Shown: positions 1 to 9,023, counted from the first letter of the stretch. The stretch is 64,000 nt of DNA from Candidatus Borrarchaeum yapensis (GCA_016840515.1 JAEOSF010000006.1:26757-90756); one strand, 5' to 3'. The notes: a model not told the origin generated them from the letters alone. Program-made: numbers and translations.

Positions 1-1152
1 ACCACGTAGTTGCTTAAATATTTCAACGGTTTGTGCAACTCCGCTAGCGCCAACCGGATGTCCCTTGCTTTTGAGCCCACCTGATGTATTGATAGGCAGA
101 TCTCCATCTAAGGCGGTTCTTCCTTCCAGAGTTACTCTTCCTCCAGTTCCTTTTTCAAAAAAGCCCAGATCTTCTATTGCCAGAATCTCAGCGATAGTGA
201 AACAATCGTGTACTTCAGCAATTTGGATATCCTGAGGTCCAAGTCCAGCCATTTGATAAGCCTGTTGACTTGCTACCCTAGCAGCTCTCAGAGAGGTCAT
301 AGTATCCCGATCATCTAAAGAAAACGCATCACTACCCTGACCGTTACCTATAACCCAGATGGGTGTATCTGTATACTTTTTAGCTACCTCTTCAGACGCT
401 AAAAAGACACATGCCGCCCCGTCTGTGATCAATGAGCAATCAAACAATCGTAATGGGTATGCAATCATAGGATTTGAACTACTTTTCAGAAATTCATATT
501 CATCAGCCCAACTTGGAACAGTTTGACCCATTTGTTTTGCTCTTTCAATGCGTTTGTTCATGATGTCCGTGATGGTGTTTTGCATTTGCGCCTTTGGATT
601 AAGCGCACCGTTTGCATGGTTCTTAATTGATACTGCCATTAATTGTTCCTCTGTTGTGCCGAACTTTGCCATATGTGCTGTGGCCATAGTTGCATATAGA
701 CCTGGGAACGTAGCTCCAGCTAAAACTTCTGAGTGCGTGTCGCTTGCTGCTGCTAAGGCATCTGTCACTTCAGTCGTCGTCAGATTTGTCATCTTTTCAG
801 TGCCTCCGACGCATACAATATCATACTGACCAGAGGCAATAGCTAAAACACCAAGTCTTAAAGCTACACCACTACTGGCACATGCATCCTCGATCCTCAT
901 TGCAGCCTTTGGAGTGAGTCCAACTAGATCCGCCATAAGCGGAGCAATATGCGTCTGTTTTTCGAAAAGATCAGATGAATAATTGCCTAAAAAGAGGGCT
1001 TCAACGTTCTTCACATCAATGTCATTATCCACTGATTTTTTTGAATCCAAAAAAGCTTCTACCCAAAGTTCTCGGTTCGTCTTTCTGTCAAATCTACCAA
1101 ATTTACTCATTCCTGCTCCAATAACTGCTACATTTCGAAAAAGTCTTCCCAT
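1..1152 (-). CDS. Thiolase (acetyl-CoA acetyltransferase family), 3' end cut by window
   Basis: Condenses or cleaves acyl-CoA (acetyl-CoA C-acyltransferase, SCP2-type thiolase). The open frame runs 384 codons from an ATG at 1152 to the window edge without a stop. The nucleophile cysteine is seen at about residue 91 (IEDACASSG), the HDCF histidine motif follows in the C-terminal half, and the glycine-rich KGHPVGASG motif lies close to the edge. Family members end shortly after this motif, so probably only some 10-20 residues are missing. The gene is 38 bp downstream of a crotonase gene on the same strand and near 4-hydroxybutyryl-CoA dehydratase, which suggests a crotonyl-CoA/acetoacetyl-CoA route. 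Archaeal thiolases of this type often work with a DUF35 partner, which would lie outside the window if present. Confidence 0.9.
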   Translation of the reverse strand, partial: MGRLFRNVAVIGAGMSKFGRFDRKTNRELWVEAFLDSKKSVDNDIDVKNVEALFLGNYSSDLFEKQTHIAPLMADLVGLTPKAAMRIEDACASSGVALRLGVLAIASGQYDIVCVGGTEKMTNLTTTEVTDALAAASDTHSEVLAGATFPGLYATMATAHMAKFGTTEEQLMAVSIKNHANGALNPKAQMQNTITDIMNKRIERAKQMGQTVPSWADEYEFLKSSSNPMIAYPLRLFDCSLITDGAACVFLASEEVAKKYTDTPIWVIGNGQGSDAFSLDDRDTMTSLRAARVASQQAYQMAGLGPQDIQIAEVHDCFTIAEILAIEDLGFFEKGTGGRVTLEGRTALDGDLPINTSGGLKSKGHPVGASGVAQTVEIFKQLRG

Positions 1153-1190
1153 ATTATTTTCCCTCATAAAAAATCGAATTGTGTGTCACA

Positions 1191-1967
1191 TCATTTTCCT
1201 GTAAAGTTTGGTTTTCTTTTATCAAATAGTGCTTGAATTCCTTCACTGAGATCTTCGGTTTCAAAACATTTCTTTTCTGCTTCTAGTTCATGTTTGTATC
1301 CTTCTTCGATATTTACCTCAAAAGAAACATTTGCCGATGCTTTAGCTAATTGCACTGCGATAGGTGCGTTGTTCGCAATTTTTTCTGCTATCTTGGTAGC
1401 CAACGTGATTAATTCGTCGGAAGTTACAAGCTTATTAACCAGCCCTAAGTGTTCTGCATCCTTTGCAGAAATGTGATTTCCCGTCAGAATAAGTTCTTTT
1501 GCTCTTCCTAGTCCAATCACTTTGGGCAATCTTTGCGTTGCGCCCCAACCAGGTATGAGTCCAACTCCAACTTCAGGAGTTCCTAATTTTGCATTCTCAG
1601 AAGCAATCCTAATATCACAAGCGAGGGCTAACTCTAAACCGCCACCAAGAGCGAATCCATTAATCGCCGCTATGAAAGGTTTTTTCATAGTCTCAATTTT
1701 TCGCATAAGCATTTGTCCTTTTTCGATAAATTGTGCAAATTCCGCTTTGGTGGAGTTTTTAATTCCAGCCAAATCTGCACCAGCACAAAAGGCTTTCTCT
1801 CCTTCCCCTGTTATTATTACAACTTTTACTCTCTCATCTTTCTCTATTTCGTCTAGCAAATTGTCAAATTCGTCTATCACATCTTTATTAAAAGCATTGA
1901 GAGCTTTTGGCCTATTAATCGTAACAATTCCTATTTTATCTACCGCTTCATATTTCAGTGAGTTCAA
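1191..1967 (-). CDS. Enoyl-CoA hydratase / crotonase family protein
   Basis: Hydrates crotonyl-CoA-type enoyl-CoA to 3-hydroxyacyl-CoA. The oxyanion-hole region FCAGADLAGI, the GFALGGGLELALACD segment with the first catalytic Glu, and the second Glu in GTPEVGVGLIPGWG are all present, so an active hydratase is likely. Length is about 258 aa, normal for the family. I chose the TTG at 1967 because AGGTGAT lies 5 bases upstream and the protein then begins at the usual point (LNSLKYE); a GTG three codons earlier is possible. It sits upstream of the thiolase in the same direction and probably shares its transcript. The next steps, 3-hydroxyacyl-CoA oxidation and thiolysis, fit the SDR and thiolase nearby, but the substrate is inferred. 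Confidence 0.88.
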   Translation of the reverse strand: MNSLKYEAVDKIGIVTINRPKALNAFNKDVIDEFDNLLDEIEKDERVKVVIITGEGEKAFCAGADLAGIKNSTKAEFAQFIEKGQMLMRKIETMKKPFIAAINGFALGGGLELALACDIRIASENAKLGTPEVGVGLIPGWGATQRLPKVIGLGRAKELILTGNHISAKDAEHLGLVNKLVTSDELITLATKIAEKIANNAPIAVQLAKASANVSFEVNIEEGYKHELEAEKKCFETEDLSEGIQALFDKRKPNFTGK

Positions 1968-2142
1968 TATAATCACCTATAACGCTTGTATAGAACTTTG
2001 ATAACTTTCCTAACTTCACCTCATGTGCCTTTATTTAATAAAAGTTTGATGTAGAACTATCCCCTCAAATGAAACTTAAAATAGTTTTTTCTCATAGACA
2101 CAAAATGTTTGTGATGTCGTTAAAAAAAAGAAAAGATGATTG

Positions 2143-2610
2143 TTACATCCTACCTTTTAGGAAAAATAGAATCGAATTAAGTAAGCCAGCTATTGCGCCG
2201 CCGTAAAAGCCTGGTTCGAACCACCATTCATAATAACTATATGCAGCCGCAAATGCTGCACCGCCTATAAGCGTAATAATCAAGGTAAAGACTGCAAAAA
2301 AGATACCCCATCTTGAAAAGTTTTCTGGCAGAAACTGAGAAAGTATGGTCTCAGGCCACAACTCATTAACGCATATCACAATTTGTCCAAGCAGAAGTAA
2401 CATAGCAAGAATAATCGCCGTTCTATCAACTGCGGTTGCATATTCACAGGTTAAGCAGGAATAACGGTACCCTGAATAATAACCCGTTAAATAAAATCCT
2501 GCAAAAGGCGTAAAGGTAACAAGAATAAACCCTATTATACTCAGCACAAGAATAATTAACGAATAAATCCTTAGTGACGCAAATCCTAAATTTGAGTTCG
2601 AATCCGACAA
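2143..2610 (-). CDS. Four-helix hypothetical membrane protein
   Basis: I do not recognise a family. The 155-aa product has about four hydrophobic segments: near residues 15-40, 65-85, 98-122 and 135-152. The loop after the first helix contains a YSCLTCEY cysteine pair and several tyrosines. The start is a TTG with a strong GGGGAGGA ribosome site upstream. It stands alone between the crotonase and the 4-hydroxybutyryl-CoA dehydratase gene, all leftward, with over 100 bp on either side, so operon membership is uncertain. Confidence 0.6.
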   Translation of the reverse strand: MSDSNSNLGFASLRIYSLIILVLSIIGFILVTFTPFAGFYLTGYYSGYRYSCLTCEYATAVDRTAIILAMLLLLGQIVICVNELWPETILSQFLPENFSRWGIFFAVFTLIITLIGGAAFAAAYSYYEWWFEPGFYGGAIAGLLNSILFFLKGRM

Positions 2611-2760
2611 ATTTAATCCTCCCCAAGACTTCTGAATTAAAAATATATGTATCTATTTGCTAATATAAAAAAATTGGTATAGGCTAGATTCTGATGCGTA
2701 TTGTTAAAGAATGTTTTAAACGGAAAAAAGAACTATGGCCTAGCAAAACGCCAAGCCGAC

Positions 2761-4221
2761 TTATTCTTTGAATTCTGGAAAGGCTTCAAATGGTTCGATG
2801 CCCGCAAGCACTTTTGCGATTTTCTTTCGTGTTTCCCAATCGTAACCTCTATTGATTGTGATTCGTTGCGCTTCTGGCGATCCGCCGCCGTGGCAAGATG
2901 CAACCATGAGCCAGCCTGCAAACCCATGTGCTGTCAAATCTTCCACTAATTTGAAGGCTTTCATTCTGTCTTCAGAAGGAATTTCTGCTTTTCCTTTCAT
3001 GTATTTTTCGAGGTCAGGGCGTGTTTCAGGGTTTTCAAAGTCTGCGCCTGAGGGACAGGTAACCGCAAATCCTCCGGCGATATCATGGACGCGATAAATC
3101 TCTTCGTATATGTGAGTTCCCGCGATATACTTGCCAATATTGACATAAGTAATATCAGGGATATACGTACCAGGTCCCATTGAATGCCCCCTCACACTAC
3201 CTGTAATTCCGCATGCGTACATCTGCTCTGCTGTACATGCTAGATCTGTGAGTTTGCCCTTAATATGCGAAGCGTGATCTACGCCATTGTATTCTGCAAT
3301 TAAGGCAGCAGTTCCTGAGAGCAAATCAGTCACGGCTGGCTTGCAACCACAATATGCATGTCTATGATAAATTCCAAACCCCTCAGCTACTTGACCTGCG
3401 AGCTCCCACTCTCCTGCCATAAACACACGATCCCATGGGACAAATACATCCTGTAAGATTGTTAAAGTTTCTGTAACACCCCATCTTTGTCCAAAGGGAC
3501 TGTCTATTTTACTTGTTCTTTTTGGCACAGTTGAACGAGCAATGAATTTCATACCTTCGGCGTCCACAGGTAACGCGAATGCAACGGCATAATCCTTGTC
3601 TTCCTCTCTCATTGCGCGTGTTGGCAGGAAAATTATCTCATTAGCAGGAATAGCTGCAGTTGTATGACATTTCGCCCCTCTAACAGTGATCCCCTCGTCA
3701 TTCCTATCAACAATTCGAACATAAAGGTCGAGATCAGCTTGTTCTGCTGGTCTTAACCTCCGATCTCCTTTTACGTCCGTCATAGCACCCGTGGCGCAGA
3801 CATCTTCCTTCTGGAACCATTTCATATATTCAATGAAGTTGTCATAATACTTTGTTCCATATTTCTTGTCAGAAAGCCACGTTGTTATTGAGAGTGTGTT
3901 AAGAGCATCTATAGCCATACATCTTTGAATACAACAGCAATATCGAGCGTATAGTCGGGTCATTTGAACTTTTTTCATTAAATCATCATTCGATTGGTGA
4001 ATATGAGTGAACCGATTGATTTTTTCGCCAGTGAGATGCGATGTGGCTGTGGTTAGATGTTCATATCTGGGATCTTTTGCTAACTCGTAGGTGAACGCTA
4101 AAACATCGATTTGAGGCTTGAATAGTGGATGATTAATACGATCTTCTATTTTTTCACCATACATGTAAATCTCAGGTTTTTGTTGAAGTAAGCTTTCAAT
4201 ATATTCTTCTTTTGTTTTCAA
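2761..4221 (-). CDS. abfD: 4-hydroxybutyryl-CoA dehydratase / vinylacetyl-CoA isomerase
   Basis: Dehydrates 4-hydroxybutyryl-CoA to crotonyl-CoA by a radical mechanism using FAD and a [4Fe-4S] cluster (4-hydroxyphenylacetate 3-hydroxylase fold). The four cluster ligands of the Clostridium enzyme (three Cys and one His; C99, C103, H292, C299) have counterparts here: C97 and C101 in CCCIQRC, and H286 and C293 in YHRHAYCGC, with the same C-x3-C and H-x6-C spacing. This separates it from plain flavin hydroxylases, which lack the cluster. I chose TTG 4221 (486 aa) because TTTTGGAGG lies just upstream; a TTG at 4260 would add 13 residues. With the crotonase and thiolase it could run 4-hydroxybutyrate to acetyl-CoA, either fermentative or as part of a carbon-fixation cycle; the direction cannot be told. 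Confidence 0.92.
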   Translation of the reverse strand: MKTKEEYIESLLQQKPEIYMYGEKIEDRINHPLFKPQIDVLAFTYELAKDPRYEHLTTATSHLTGEKINRFTHIHQSNDDLMKKVQMTRLYARYCCCIQRCMAIDALNTLSITTWLSDKKYGTKYYDNFIEYMKWFQKEDVCATGAMTDVKGDRRLRPAEQADLDLYVRIVDRNDEGITVRGAKCHTTAAIPANEIIFLPTRAMREEDKDYAVAFALPVDAEGMKFIARSTVPKRTSKIDSPFGQRWGVTETLTILQDVFVPWDRVFMAGEWELAGQVAEGFGIYHRHAYCGCKPAVTDLLSGTAALIAEYNGVDHASHIKGKLTDLACTAEQMYACGITGSVRGHSMGPGTYIPDITYVNIGKYIAGTHIYEEIYRVHDIAGGFAVTCPSGADFENPETRPDLEKYMKGKAEIPSEDRMKAFKLVEDLTAHGFAGWLMVASCHGGGSPEAQRITINRGYDWETRKKIAKVLAGIEPFEAFPEFKE

Positions 4222-4421
4222 AGTCTTGCCTCCAAAATTAGTAGATGCACTATTGTACAAGAGGCGATTAAAAAACCTTATTCTTTAGGTCAAATCTGAG
4301 CATAGCTGTTGATTGAGCTATGTTTTTTTATAGAAAGAGGCACAAAAGGACCTTGCAGTTAATCTTGTTGTTTTAGTTTAACTCTCAAACGATATTTGTA
4401 GTTGATTGCCGAGGTGTCTCT

Positions 4422-5192
4422 ATGAATAAAAGGCTCAAAGATAAAATTGCGATTGTTACAGGGAGTTCAGTTGGAATTGGCAAGGCGATTGCATTAACTT
4501 ATGCAAAAGAAGGTGCAATTATAGTTACAAATTCTAGAAAATTAGAGAGAGCAGAAGCTACAGCCAGTCAAATCAGAGCTATTGGAAGTCAAGCACTTGC
4601 TATTGAAGCAGATCTTACAAAATCGACCGATATAGATTATCTCATTGATATAACAATTGAAAAATTTGGCAGAATCGATATTCTTGTAAATAATGCTGGA
4701 ATCGCAATGATTTCGCCAACGGAGGATCTTTCTGAGCATGACTGGGATCGTGCAATAGCTATCGATCTCAAGGCGACCTTTCTTTGTTCTCAAAAAGCGG
4801 TTAAACGCTCCATGATACCTCAAAAAAGCGGTGTGATCATTAACCTTAGTTCAATTTTAGGCAAAGTTGCTTTACCTATGCGAGCAGCTTATTGTGCATC
4901 AAAGGCAGGAGTAATTGCATTAACACAAGTCATGGGTTCCGAATGGGCTAAGTATAACATACGCGTCGTTGCAATCGGTCCTGGTTATATATTGACTGAG
5001 TTAGTACAACAATCGATTGATACAGGTGTCTTTAATGCTGATACTCTCATTAATCGGACACCTATGAAGCGGTTTGGTAAGCTTGAGGAAATAGCGAATT
5101 TAGCGGTATTTTTAGCATCAGATGATGCCGGTTACATTACAGGAGAAGTGATCTTCGTAGATGGTGGTATGACGGCCACTGGGGGTTGGTAA
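4422..5192 (+). CDS. Short-chain dehydrogenase/reductase (FabG-like)
   Basis: NAD(P)-dependent oxidoreductase of the classical SDR family, 256 aa. The cofactor motif TGSSVGIG is at residues 13-20, NNAG at 90-93, catalytic Ser near 143 (NLSSILG) and YCASK (Tyr157, Lys161). The C-terminal GGMTATGGW ending is typical of 3-oxoacyl-ACP or 3-oxoacyl-CoA reductases and related sugar or alcohol dehydrogenases. ATG at 4422 has GAGGTG about 6 bases upstream. It is divergent from the 4-hydroxybutyryl-CoA dehydratase gene; a role as acetoacetyl-CoA/3-hydroxybutyryl-CoA reductase is possible but only inferred from location. Confidence 0.88.
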   Translation: MNKRLKDKIAIVTGSSVGIGKAIALTYAKEGAIIVTNSRKLERAEATASQIRAIGSQALAIEADLTKSTDIDYLIDITIEKFGRIDILVNNAGIAMISPTEDLSEHDWDRAIAIDLKATFLCSQKAVKRSMIPQKSGVIINLSSILGKVALPMRAAYCASKAGVIALTQVMGSEWAKYNIRVVAIGPGYILTELVQQSIDTGVFNADTLINRTPMKRFGKLEEIANLAVFLASDDAGYITGEVIFVDGGMTATGGW

Positions 5193-5236
5193 GCAGATAC
5201 CACATTTATCGTCCTTTTACCAGCCATTCCTATCCT

Positions 5237-5740
5237 CTAATTCTTACGCGGTTTTCTAATTTCTTTTAATCTCTTTTGAAAATGAGTGAGCCCTTTCACG
5301 AGAAGGATCATATCTTCGAGATCTCTTTGACCTACATAAATTGCACCTATTAATGCTTCGAAGCAATCAGCAGCTTGTTTTGGACTTAATTTGCCAATTT
5401 CATTATACTTCACTTCTTCAGCAAGTGGTGCAAGATCAGCATTACTCTCCAAATTTTTCCTAAAATCAGTTAATTCGCCTGGTTGAAATTCTTCGCCTCT
5501 ATAATATAATAGAATTCCATGAATCGCTTTTAAGATCGAATCTCCAAGAAATTCCAATCTCTTAAATTCCTCAGAAGGTAATTTAGAACCGCGTATGGAC
5601 ATAGCATTCCATAAAATCTCTTCTTTTTCGAAATTATAATGTATAATGTTTTGTATTTTTCTTCCAAGTTTTTGAAATTCTGACCATCGATCTGGATAAT
5701 GTTGTTTAAAGATTTCCTTAAAATGTGCCAAGATCCTCAC
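5237..5740 (-). CDS. Ribonuclease III domain protein without dsRNA-binding domain
   Basis: Likely double-stranded-RNA endonuclease. The signature RLEFLGDS is at residues 61-68 and the second acidic motif DCFEALIGAIYV at 125-136. All four metal-binding acidic residues of RNase III are present: E63 and D67, then D125 and E128, with the spacing of bacterial enzymes. The protein is 167 aa, so only the nuclease domain is encoded; no dsRBD follows. It is therefore like Mini-III in layout. RNase III is scarce in archaea, where BHB endonucleases do much of the structured-RNA processing. Its 5' neighbour on the same strand is peroxiredoxin, with a 48 bp gap. Substrate unknown (rRNA or antisense RNA duplexes are options). 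Confidence 0.85.
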   Translation of the reverse strand: MRILAHFKEIFKQHYPDRWSEFQKLGRKIQNIIHYNFEKEEILWNAMSIRGSKLPSEEFKRLEFLGDSILKAIHGILLYYRGEEFQPGELTDFRKNLESNADLAPLAEEVKYNEIGKLSPKQAADCFEALIGAIYVGQRDLEDMILLVKGLTHFQKRLKEIRKPRKN

Positions 5741-5788
5741 CCAAATAATCTATTAATTTTCCTTGAAGTATTTCAACTAATGTTTTTT

Positions 5789-6271
5789 CTAGGATGTCAG
5801 TCCCTCTAGAGTATTTTCTATTTCTTCATATGGCGGCTCAATTTTGGGGTTCTCTGATACCCATACATAACGTACAATCCCCACTTTATCAATAATAAAG
5901 ACAGCACGCATTGCAACAGTGTAGCCGCGCAACCCTGCGAAGTCCTTTGCTTCAATCCCATAAAGTCGAATTACTTCTCTGTTATAATCATTTAGCAGAG
6001 GAAACTCCAACAAGTTTGCCCCTGCAAAAGCCCTATTCGTGAAAGGATCGTTTACACTTATTCCGAGAACTTGAGCATTTAGATTGTTAAACCTTGACAA
6101 AGAATCTTGAAAGGTACAGAGCGATTTTTGGCAAGTAGGAGTAAATGCCCCTGGGTAAAAGTACAAGACAACATTTTTCCCGCGAAAGTCACTCAATCTT
6201 TGAGGTTTCAACTCTGTGTCGGTTAGAGTGAAATCAGGGGCTTCCTGATCAGTTTTTACTTTAGAATCCAT
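5789..6271 (-). CDS. Peroxiredoxin (AhpC/TSA, AhpE/BCP-like)
   Basis: Thiol peroxidase that reduces hydrogen peroxide or organic peroxides. The thioredoxin-fold core carries the peroxidatic cysteine C47 in PGAFTPTCQKSLC, with a second cysteine C52 five residues on, which could serve as a BCP-type local resolving residue. Length 160 aa is normal. The PGAFTP motif replaces the more common PxxxT/SxxC form but keeps its Pro-Thr-Cys core. ATG at 6271. It lies upstream of the RNase III gene. Some archaeal peroxiredoxins are selenoproteins; here the codon is an ordinary Cys. Confidence 0.9.
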   Translation of the reverse strand: MDSKVKTDQEAPDFTLTDTELKPQRLSDFRGKNVVLYFYPGAFTPTCQKSLCTFQDSLSRFNNLNAQVLGISVNDPFTNRAFAGANLLEFPLLNDYNREVIRLYGIEAKDFAGLRGYTVAMRAVFIIDKVGIVRYVWVSENPKIEPPYEEIENTLEGLTS

Positions 6272-6350
6272 TAATTGAACCCCGCTCGTTATCTATTGAC
6301 TATTTGTAACATGGTTTCTCTATAAAGTCGTTTCTAAATAGGAAAAAGTA

Positions 6351-6362
6351 TTTTTTTAAATA
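6351..6362 (+). promoter_or_regulatory. Candidate TATA box for the hydroxyacid dehydrogenase gene
   Basis: A T/A run TTTTTTAAATAT lies about 46-57 bases upstream of the ATG at 6408, preceded by a purine-rich stretch (GGAAAAAG) that could act as BRE. Spacing would place transcription start near 6383. Inferred from position only. Confidence 0.35.
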
Positions 6363-6407
6363 TGAAGAGGTATGCGTTTACTATCATTTCTACATTGATG
6401 TGATTTT

Positions 6408-7406
6408 ATGAAAATGGCTTTTTACGAAGTTGAACAATGGCAAGAAGAGTATTTACTAAAGCAACTTGAAGGACACGAATTATACTTTTTCGAATACTGT
6501 TTGAGTTCGCCAGATGTTATTGTTGACGAGGTTCGTGACGCCGATATTCTCTCTACAATGGGGCGTGGACATCATCCAAATAAAGCTGCTTTGGATCGTT
6601 TTCCGAATCTCAAATTTATAGCACTCAGATGTACTGGATTTGATCATGTAGACCTAGAAGAATGTAAGAGACGTAGTATCCCCGTGAGCAATGTCCCAGC
6701 TTATGGCGACAATACAGTGGCAGAGCAAGGATTTTGTTTATTATTGGCATTGATGCGGCGATTCCCTCAATATAATTCAATGGTTGCTGCTGAAGATTTC
6801 TCTGTTGGGCCAATAGGATTTGATCTAAAAGGGAAAACTCTAGGAGTAGTTGGTGCTGGTCGAATTGGACTCTATGCTATTAAAATCGGACGCGGATTTG
6901 GGATGGATGTACTTGCATATGATATTATCTTTAATGATTTTGCTCGCGAAACGCTTGGATACGAATATGTATCTCTTGAAGAATTGTTGAAAAACTCGGA
7001 TGTAATCTCTCTGCATGCACCATACAATAAATACACTCATCACATGATCAACAAGGATAATATTAAGTTAATTAAACCAGGTGCTGTACTTGTTAATACG
7101 GCCCGTGGTGCAATTGTAGAACTTGGAGCTCTTAAACAGGCATTGGAAGAAGGAATTCTTAGTGGCGCGGCTTTAGATGTCATTGAAGGCGAGGAATTGC
7201 TTTTAAAAGATCGAGCATCACTTTCTCAAGAAGAAACAGATATTATAGAACAAGTTTTGAGCATCATTAAACGCGATAATGTTGTGTTCACTCCACACAT
7301 CGCATATTATACCAGAGAAGCGGCAGAAAGAATTCTAGACACATCAATTGCCAATATTAAAGCGTTTTTAAAAGGACGTCCCCAAAATGTGGTTTCAAAA
7401 ACATAA
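6408..7406 (+). CDS. D-isomer-specific 2-hydroxyacid dehydrogenase
   Basis: NAD(P)-dependent reduction of a 2-oxoacid (pyruvate to D-lactate is the closest family reaction). The 332-aa product has the N-terminal substrate domain, the Rossmann motif GVVGAGRIG near residue 145, and the catalytic Arg in VNTARGAIV, Glu in the LDVIEGEE region and His in FTPHIAYY. It is fairly close to D-lactate dehydrogenases of the LdhA type. It stands about 120 bp ahead of the porDABG operon, which uses pyruvate-type 2-oxoacids, and the window also encodes a GlcD/GlcF-type dehydrogenase, so a lactate/pyruvate role is plausible. An ATG two codons downstream could also start it. Confidence 0.88.
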   Translation: MKMAFYEVEQWQEEYLLKQLEGHELYFFEYCLSSPDVIVDEVRDADILSTMGRGHHPNKAALDRFPNLKFIALRCTGFDHVDLEECKRRSIPVSNVPAYGDNTVAEQGFCLLLALMRRFPQYNSMVAAEDFSVGPIGFDLKGKTLGVVGAGRIGLYAIKIGRGFGMDVLAYDIIFNDFARETLGYEYVSLEELLKNSDVISLHAPYNKYTHHMINKDNIKLIKPGAVLVNTARGAIVELGALKQALEEGILSGAALDVIEGEELLLKDRASLSQEETDIIEQVLSIIKRDNVVFTPHIAYYTREAAERILDTSIANIKAFLKGRPQNVVSKT

Positions 7407-7542
7407 GAACGCTCATATTATGTTATCTTAATTGTCAGAAATCCTCTAGATGCAAAACTTATTTAAGATTACTTCATACAGGAAGCATATCTTTCCTATT
7501 TATCTTATTTGATGATTCTTAGTTTTATTGAAGGTGAATGAA

Positions 7543-7815
7543 GTGGAAAAGATACGACCTACTCCTGGGGCCGTGGTCCCATCTGGAACGTCTGATAAGT
7601 ATATTAAAACTGGGACATGGCGTTTTGAGAGACCTATTATAGACAATAAAAAATGTATTCGATGTCTTCTCTGTTGGATTTTTTGTCCCGATGCATCGAT
7701 AGTACAGAAGGATGATGACACAATGGATGTGTTATATGATTTCTGTAAAGGCTGTGGAATTTGTGCGTATGAATGCCCTGTAGAGGCAATTAAGATGGAG
7801 GAAGAAATCAGATGA
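7543..7815 (+). CDS. porD: 2-oxoacid (pyruvate):ferredoxin oxidoreductase, delta subunit
   Basis: Ferredoxin-like subunit that passes electrons from the catalytic subunits to ferredoxin. Two [4Fe-4S] motifs are seen: CIRCLLCWIFCP and CKGCGICAYECP, the second followed by VEAIKMEEE typical of PorD. I chose GTG 7543 because AAGGTG lies 6 bases before it, giving about 90 aa; upstream TTG 7528 and GTG 7534 are alternatives. Its stop overlaps the porA start by four bases (ATGA), showing translational coupling. First gene of the porDABG operon. Confidence 0.92.
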   Translation: MEKIRPTPGAVVPSGTSDKYIKTGTWRFERPIIDNKKCIRCLLCWIFCPDASIVQKDDDTMDVLYDFCKGCGICAYECPVEAIKMEEEIR

Positions 7816-9023
7816 CGAAAGTTCAAGAAGAAAAAACCATTAAAAAACTGACAATGACTGGCGCAAGTGCTGCAGCAATCGGAGCGATGTTATCTCGGGT
7901 TGAAGTAATAGCAGCATATCCAATTACACCGATGACAAGCGCTGTAGAATACTTAGCTGAGGCTATTGCTAATGGTGAACTAAATGCCGAACTACTTACT
8001 GTTGAGAGCGAGCATTCGGCTATGACAGCATGTATTAACGCATCTCTGGCGGGCGCACGTACCTTCACAGCAACGAGCTCGCAAGGTCTGCTTCTTATGC
8101 ATGAGATGGTTCATTGGGCTGGTGGATCGCGTGTACCTATTGTGATGGCTGTTGGTAATCGCGCTGTTTGTGTGCCGTGGTGTCTTAATGTTGATCATCA
8201 GGATTCAATGTCACAGAGAGACACTGGGTGGATGCAGTTCTATGTTGAGAGCGCTCAGGAAGTACTGGACACGATTATCCAAGCGTATCGCGTCGCAGAG
8301 GATAAGGCTATAATTCTTCCTGCTATGGTCTGTTTGGACGGATTCATTCTTACACACACTCGGGAAAGAGTATTTGTTCCTCTTCAAAGAAAAATAGACG
8401 ATTTCTTGCCTCCATATAGTCCAGAGCACTTCTATATCGATGCAGATAGACCTTTATCTCAAAATGTTGTTGGATTAACGAGTTCTTACATGGAGTTCAG
8501 ATACTTACAACAGGAGTCTATGAATAAAGCAAAACATCTCATAGAGCAAGTGAATAATGATTTTGCCGATGAATTCGGCCGTTCATGGGGAGGACTCATC
8601 GATACGTACTATTGTGAGGATGCTGAGGCAGCAGTTATTGCAATGGGTACAGCAGCTAGCACAGCTAGAGCAGCAGTTAAAGAACTTAGATCTGAAGGCA
8701 AGAGTGTCGGATTAATCAAACTTCGTGTATTCCGACCATTTCCCGATGAGGAATTGCAGAAAATATGTTCAGGCATGAACGCTATTGCCGTCATTGACCG
8801 CAATTTTTCTTTTGGTTCTGGAGGCAATGCATACAATAGGATCCGTTCTGCTTTGTACGACTTAAAGCAACGTCCATTGATATTGGGACACATTGCTGGT
8901 TTAGGCGGTCGTGATATTTCTGTAAGTGATATTAAAACTATTTTAAATAAGGCACTTGAAGCTGGAAAAACTGGCGAGATCCAACAGGCTGTTGAATGGG
9001 TCAACCTGAAGGAGGTAAAATAA
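7812..9023 (+). CDS. porA: Pyruvate:ferredoxin oxidoreductase, alpha subunit
   Basis: Carries the pyrimidine-binding domain of the TPP-dependent oxidative decarboxylation of 2-oxoacids to acyl-CoA, CO2 and reduced ferredoxin. The segment AAYPITPMTSAVEYLAE and the following ESEHSAMTACINASLAGAR are hallmarks of PorA. The C-terminal third holds the transketolase-C-like domain (IDRNFSFGSGG). 403 aa, normal for a separate alpha subunit. Overlaps porD by 4 bp; porB starts directly after its stop. The close fit to PorA rather than KorA/VorA suggests pyruvate, but substrate specificity is inference. Confidence 0.93.
   Translation: MTKVQEEKTIKKLTMTGASAAAIGAMLSRVEVIAAYPITPMTSAVEYLAEAIANGELNAELLTVESEHSAMTACINASLAGARTFTATSSQGLLLMHEMVHWAGGSRVPIVMAVGNRAVCVPWCLNVDHQDSMSQRDTGWMQFYVESAQEVLDTIIQAYRVAEDKAIILPAMVCLDGFILTHTRERVFVPLQRKIDDFLPPYSPEHFYIDADRPLSQNVVGLTSSYMEFRYLQQESMNKAKHLIEQVNNDFADEFGRSWGGLIDTYYCEDAEAAVIAMGTAASTARAAVKELRSEGKSVGLIKLRVFRPFPDEELQKICSGMNAIAVIDRNFSFGSGGNAYNRIRSALYDLKQRPLILGHIAGLGGRDISVSDIKTILNKALEAGKTGEIQQAVEWVNLKEVK

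Noticed and set aside
983..1204. Rightward reading frame opposite the thiolase/crotonase region
   Set aside because: It lies antisense to the clear thiolase gene and has no family character; the composition is that of a shadow frame. The same holds for many frames opposite hdrA, porA, glcD and others.
2210..2232. GGTTCGAACC, a T-arm-like sequence that suggests a tRNA
   Set aside because: It lies inside the coding frame of the four-helix membrane protein and no acceptor or anticodon stems fit around it.
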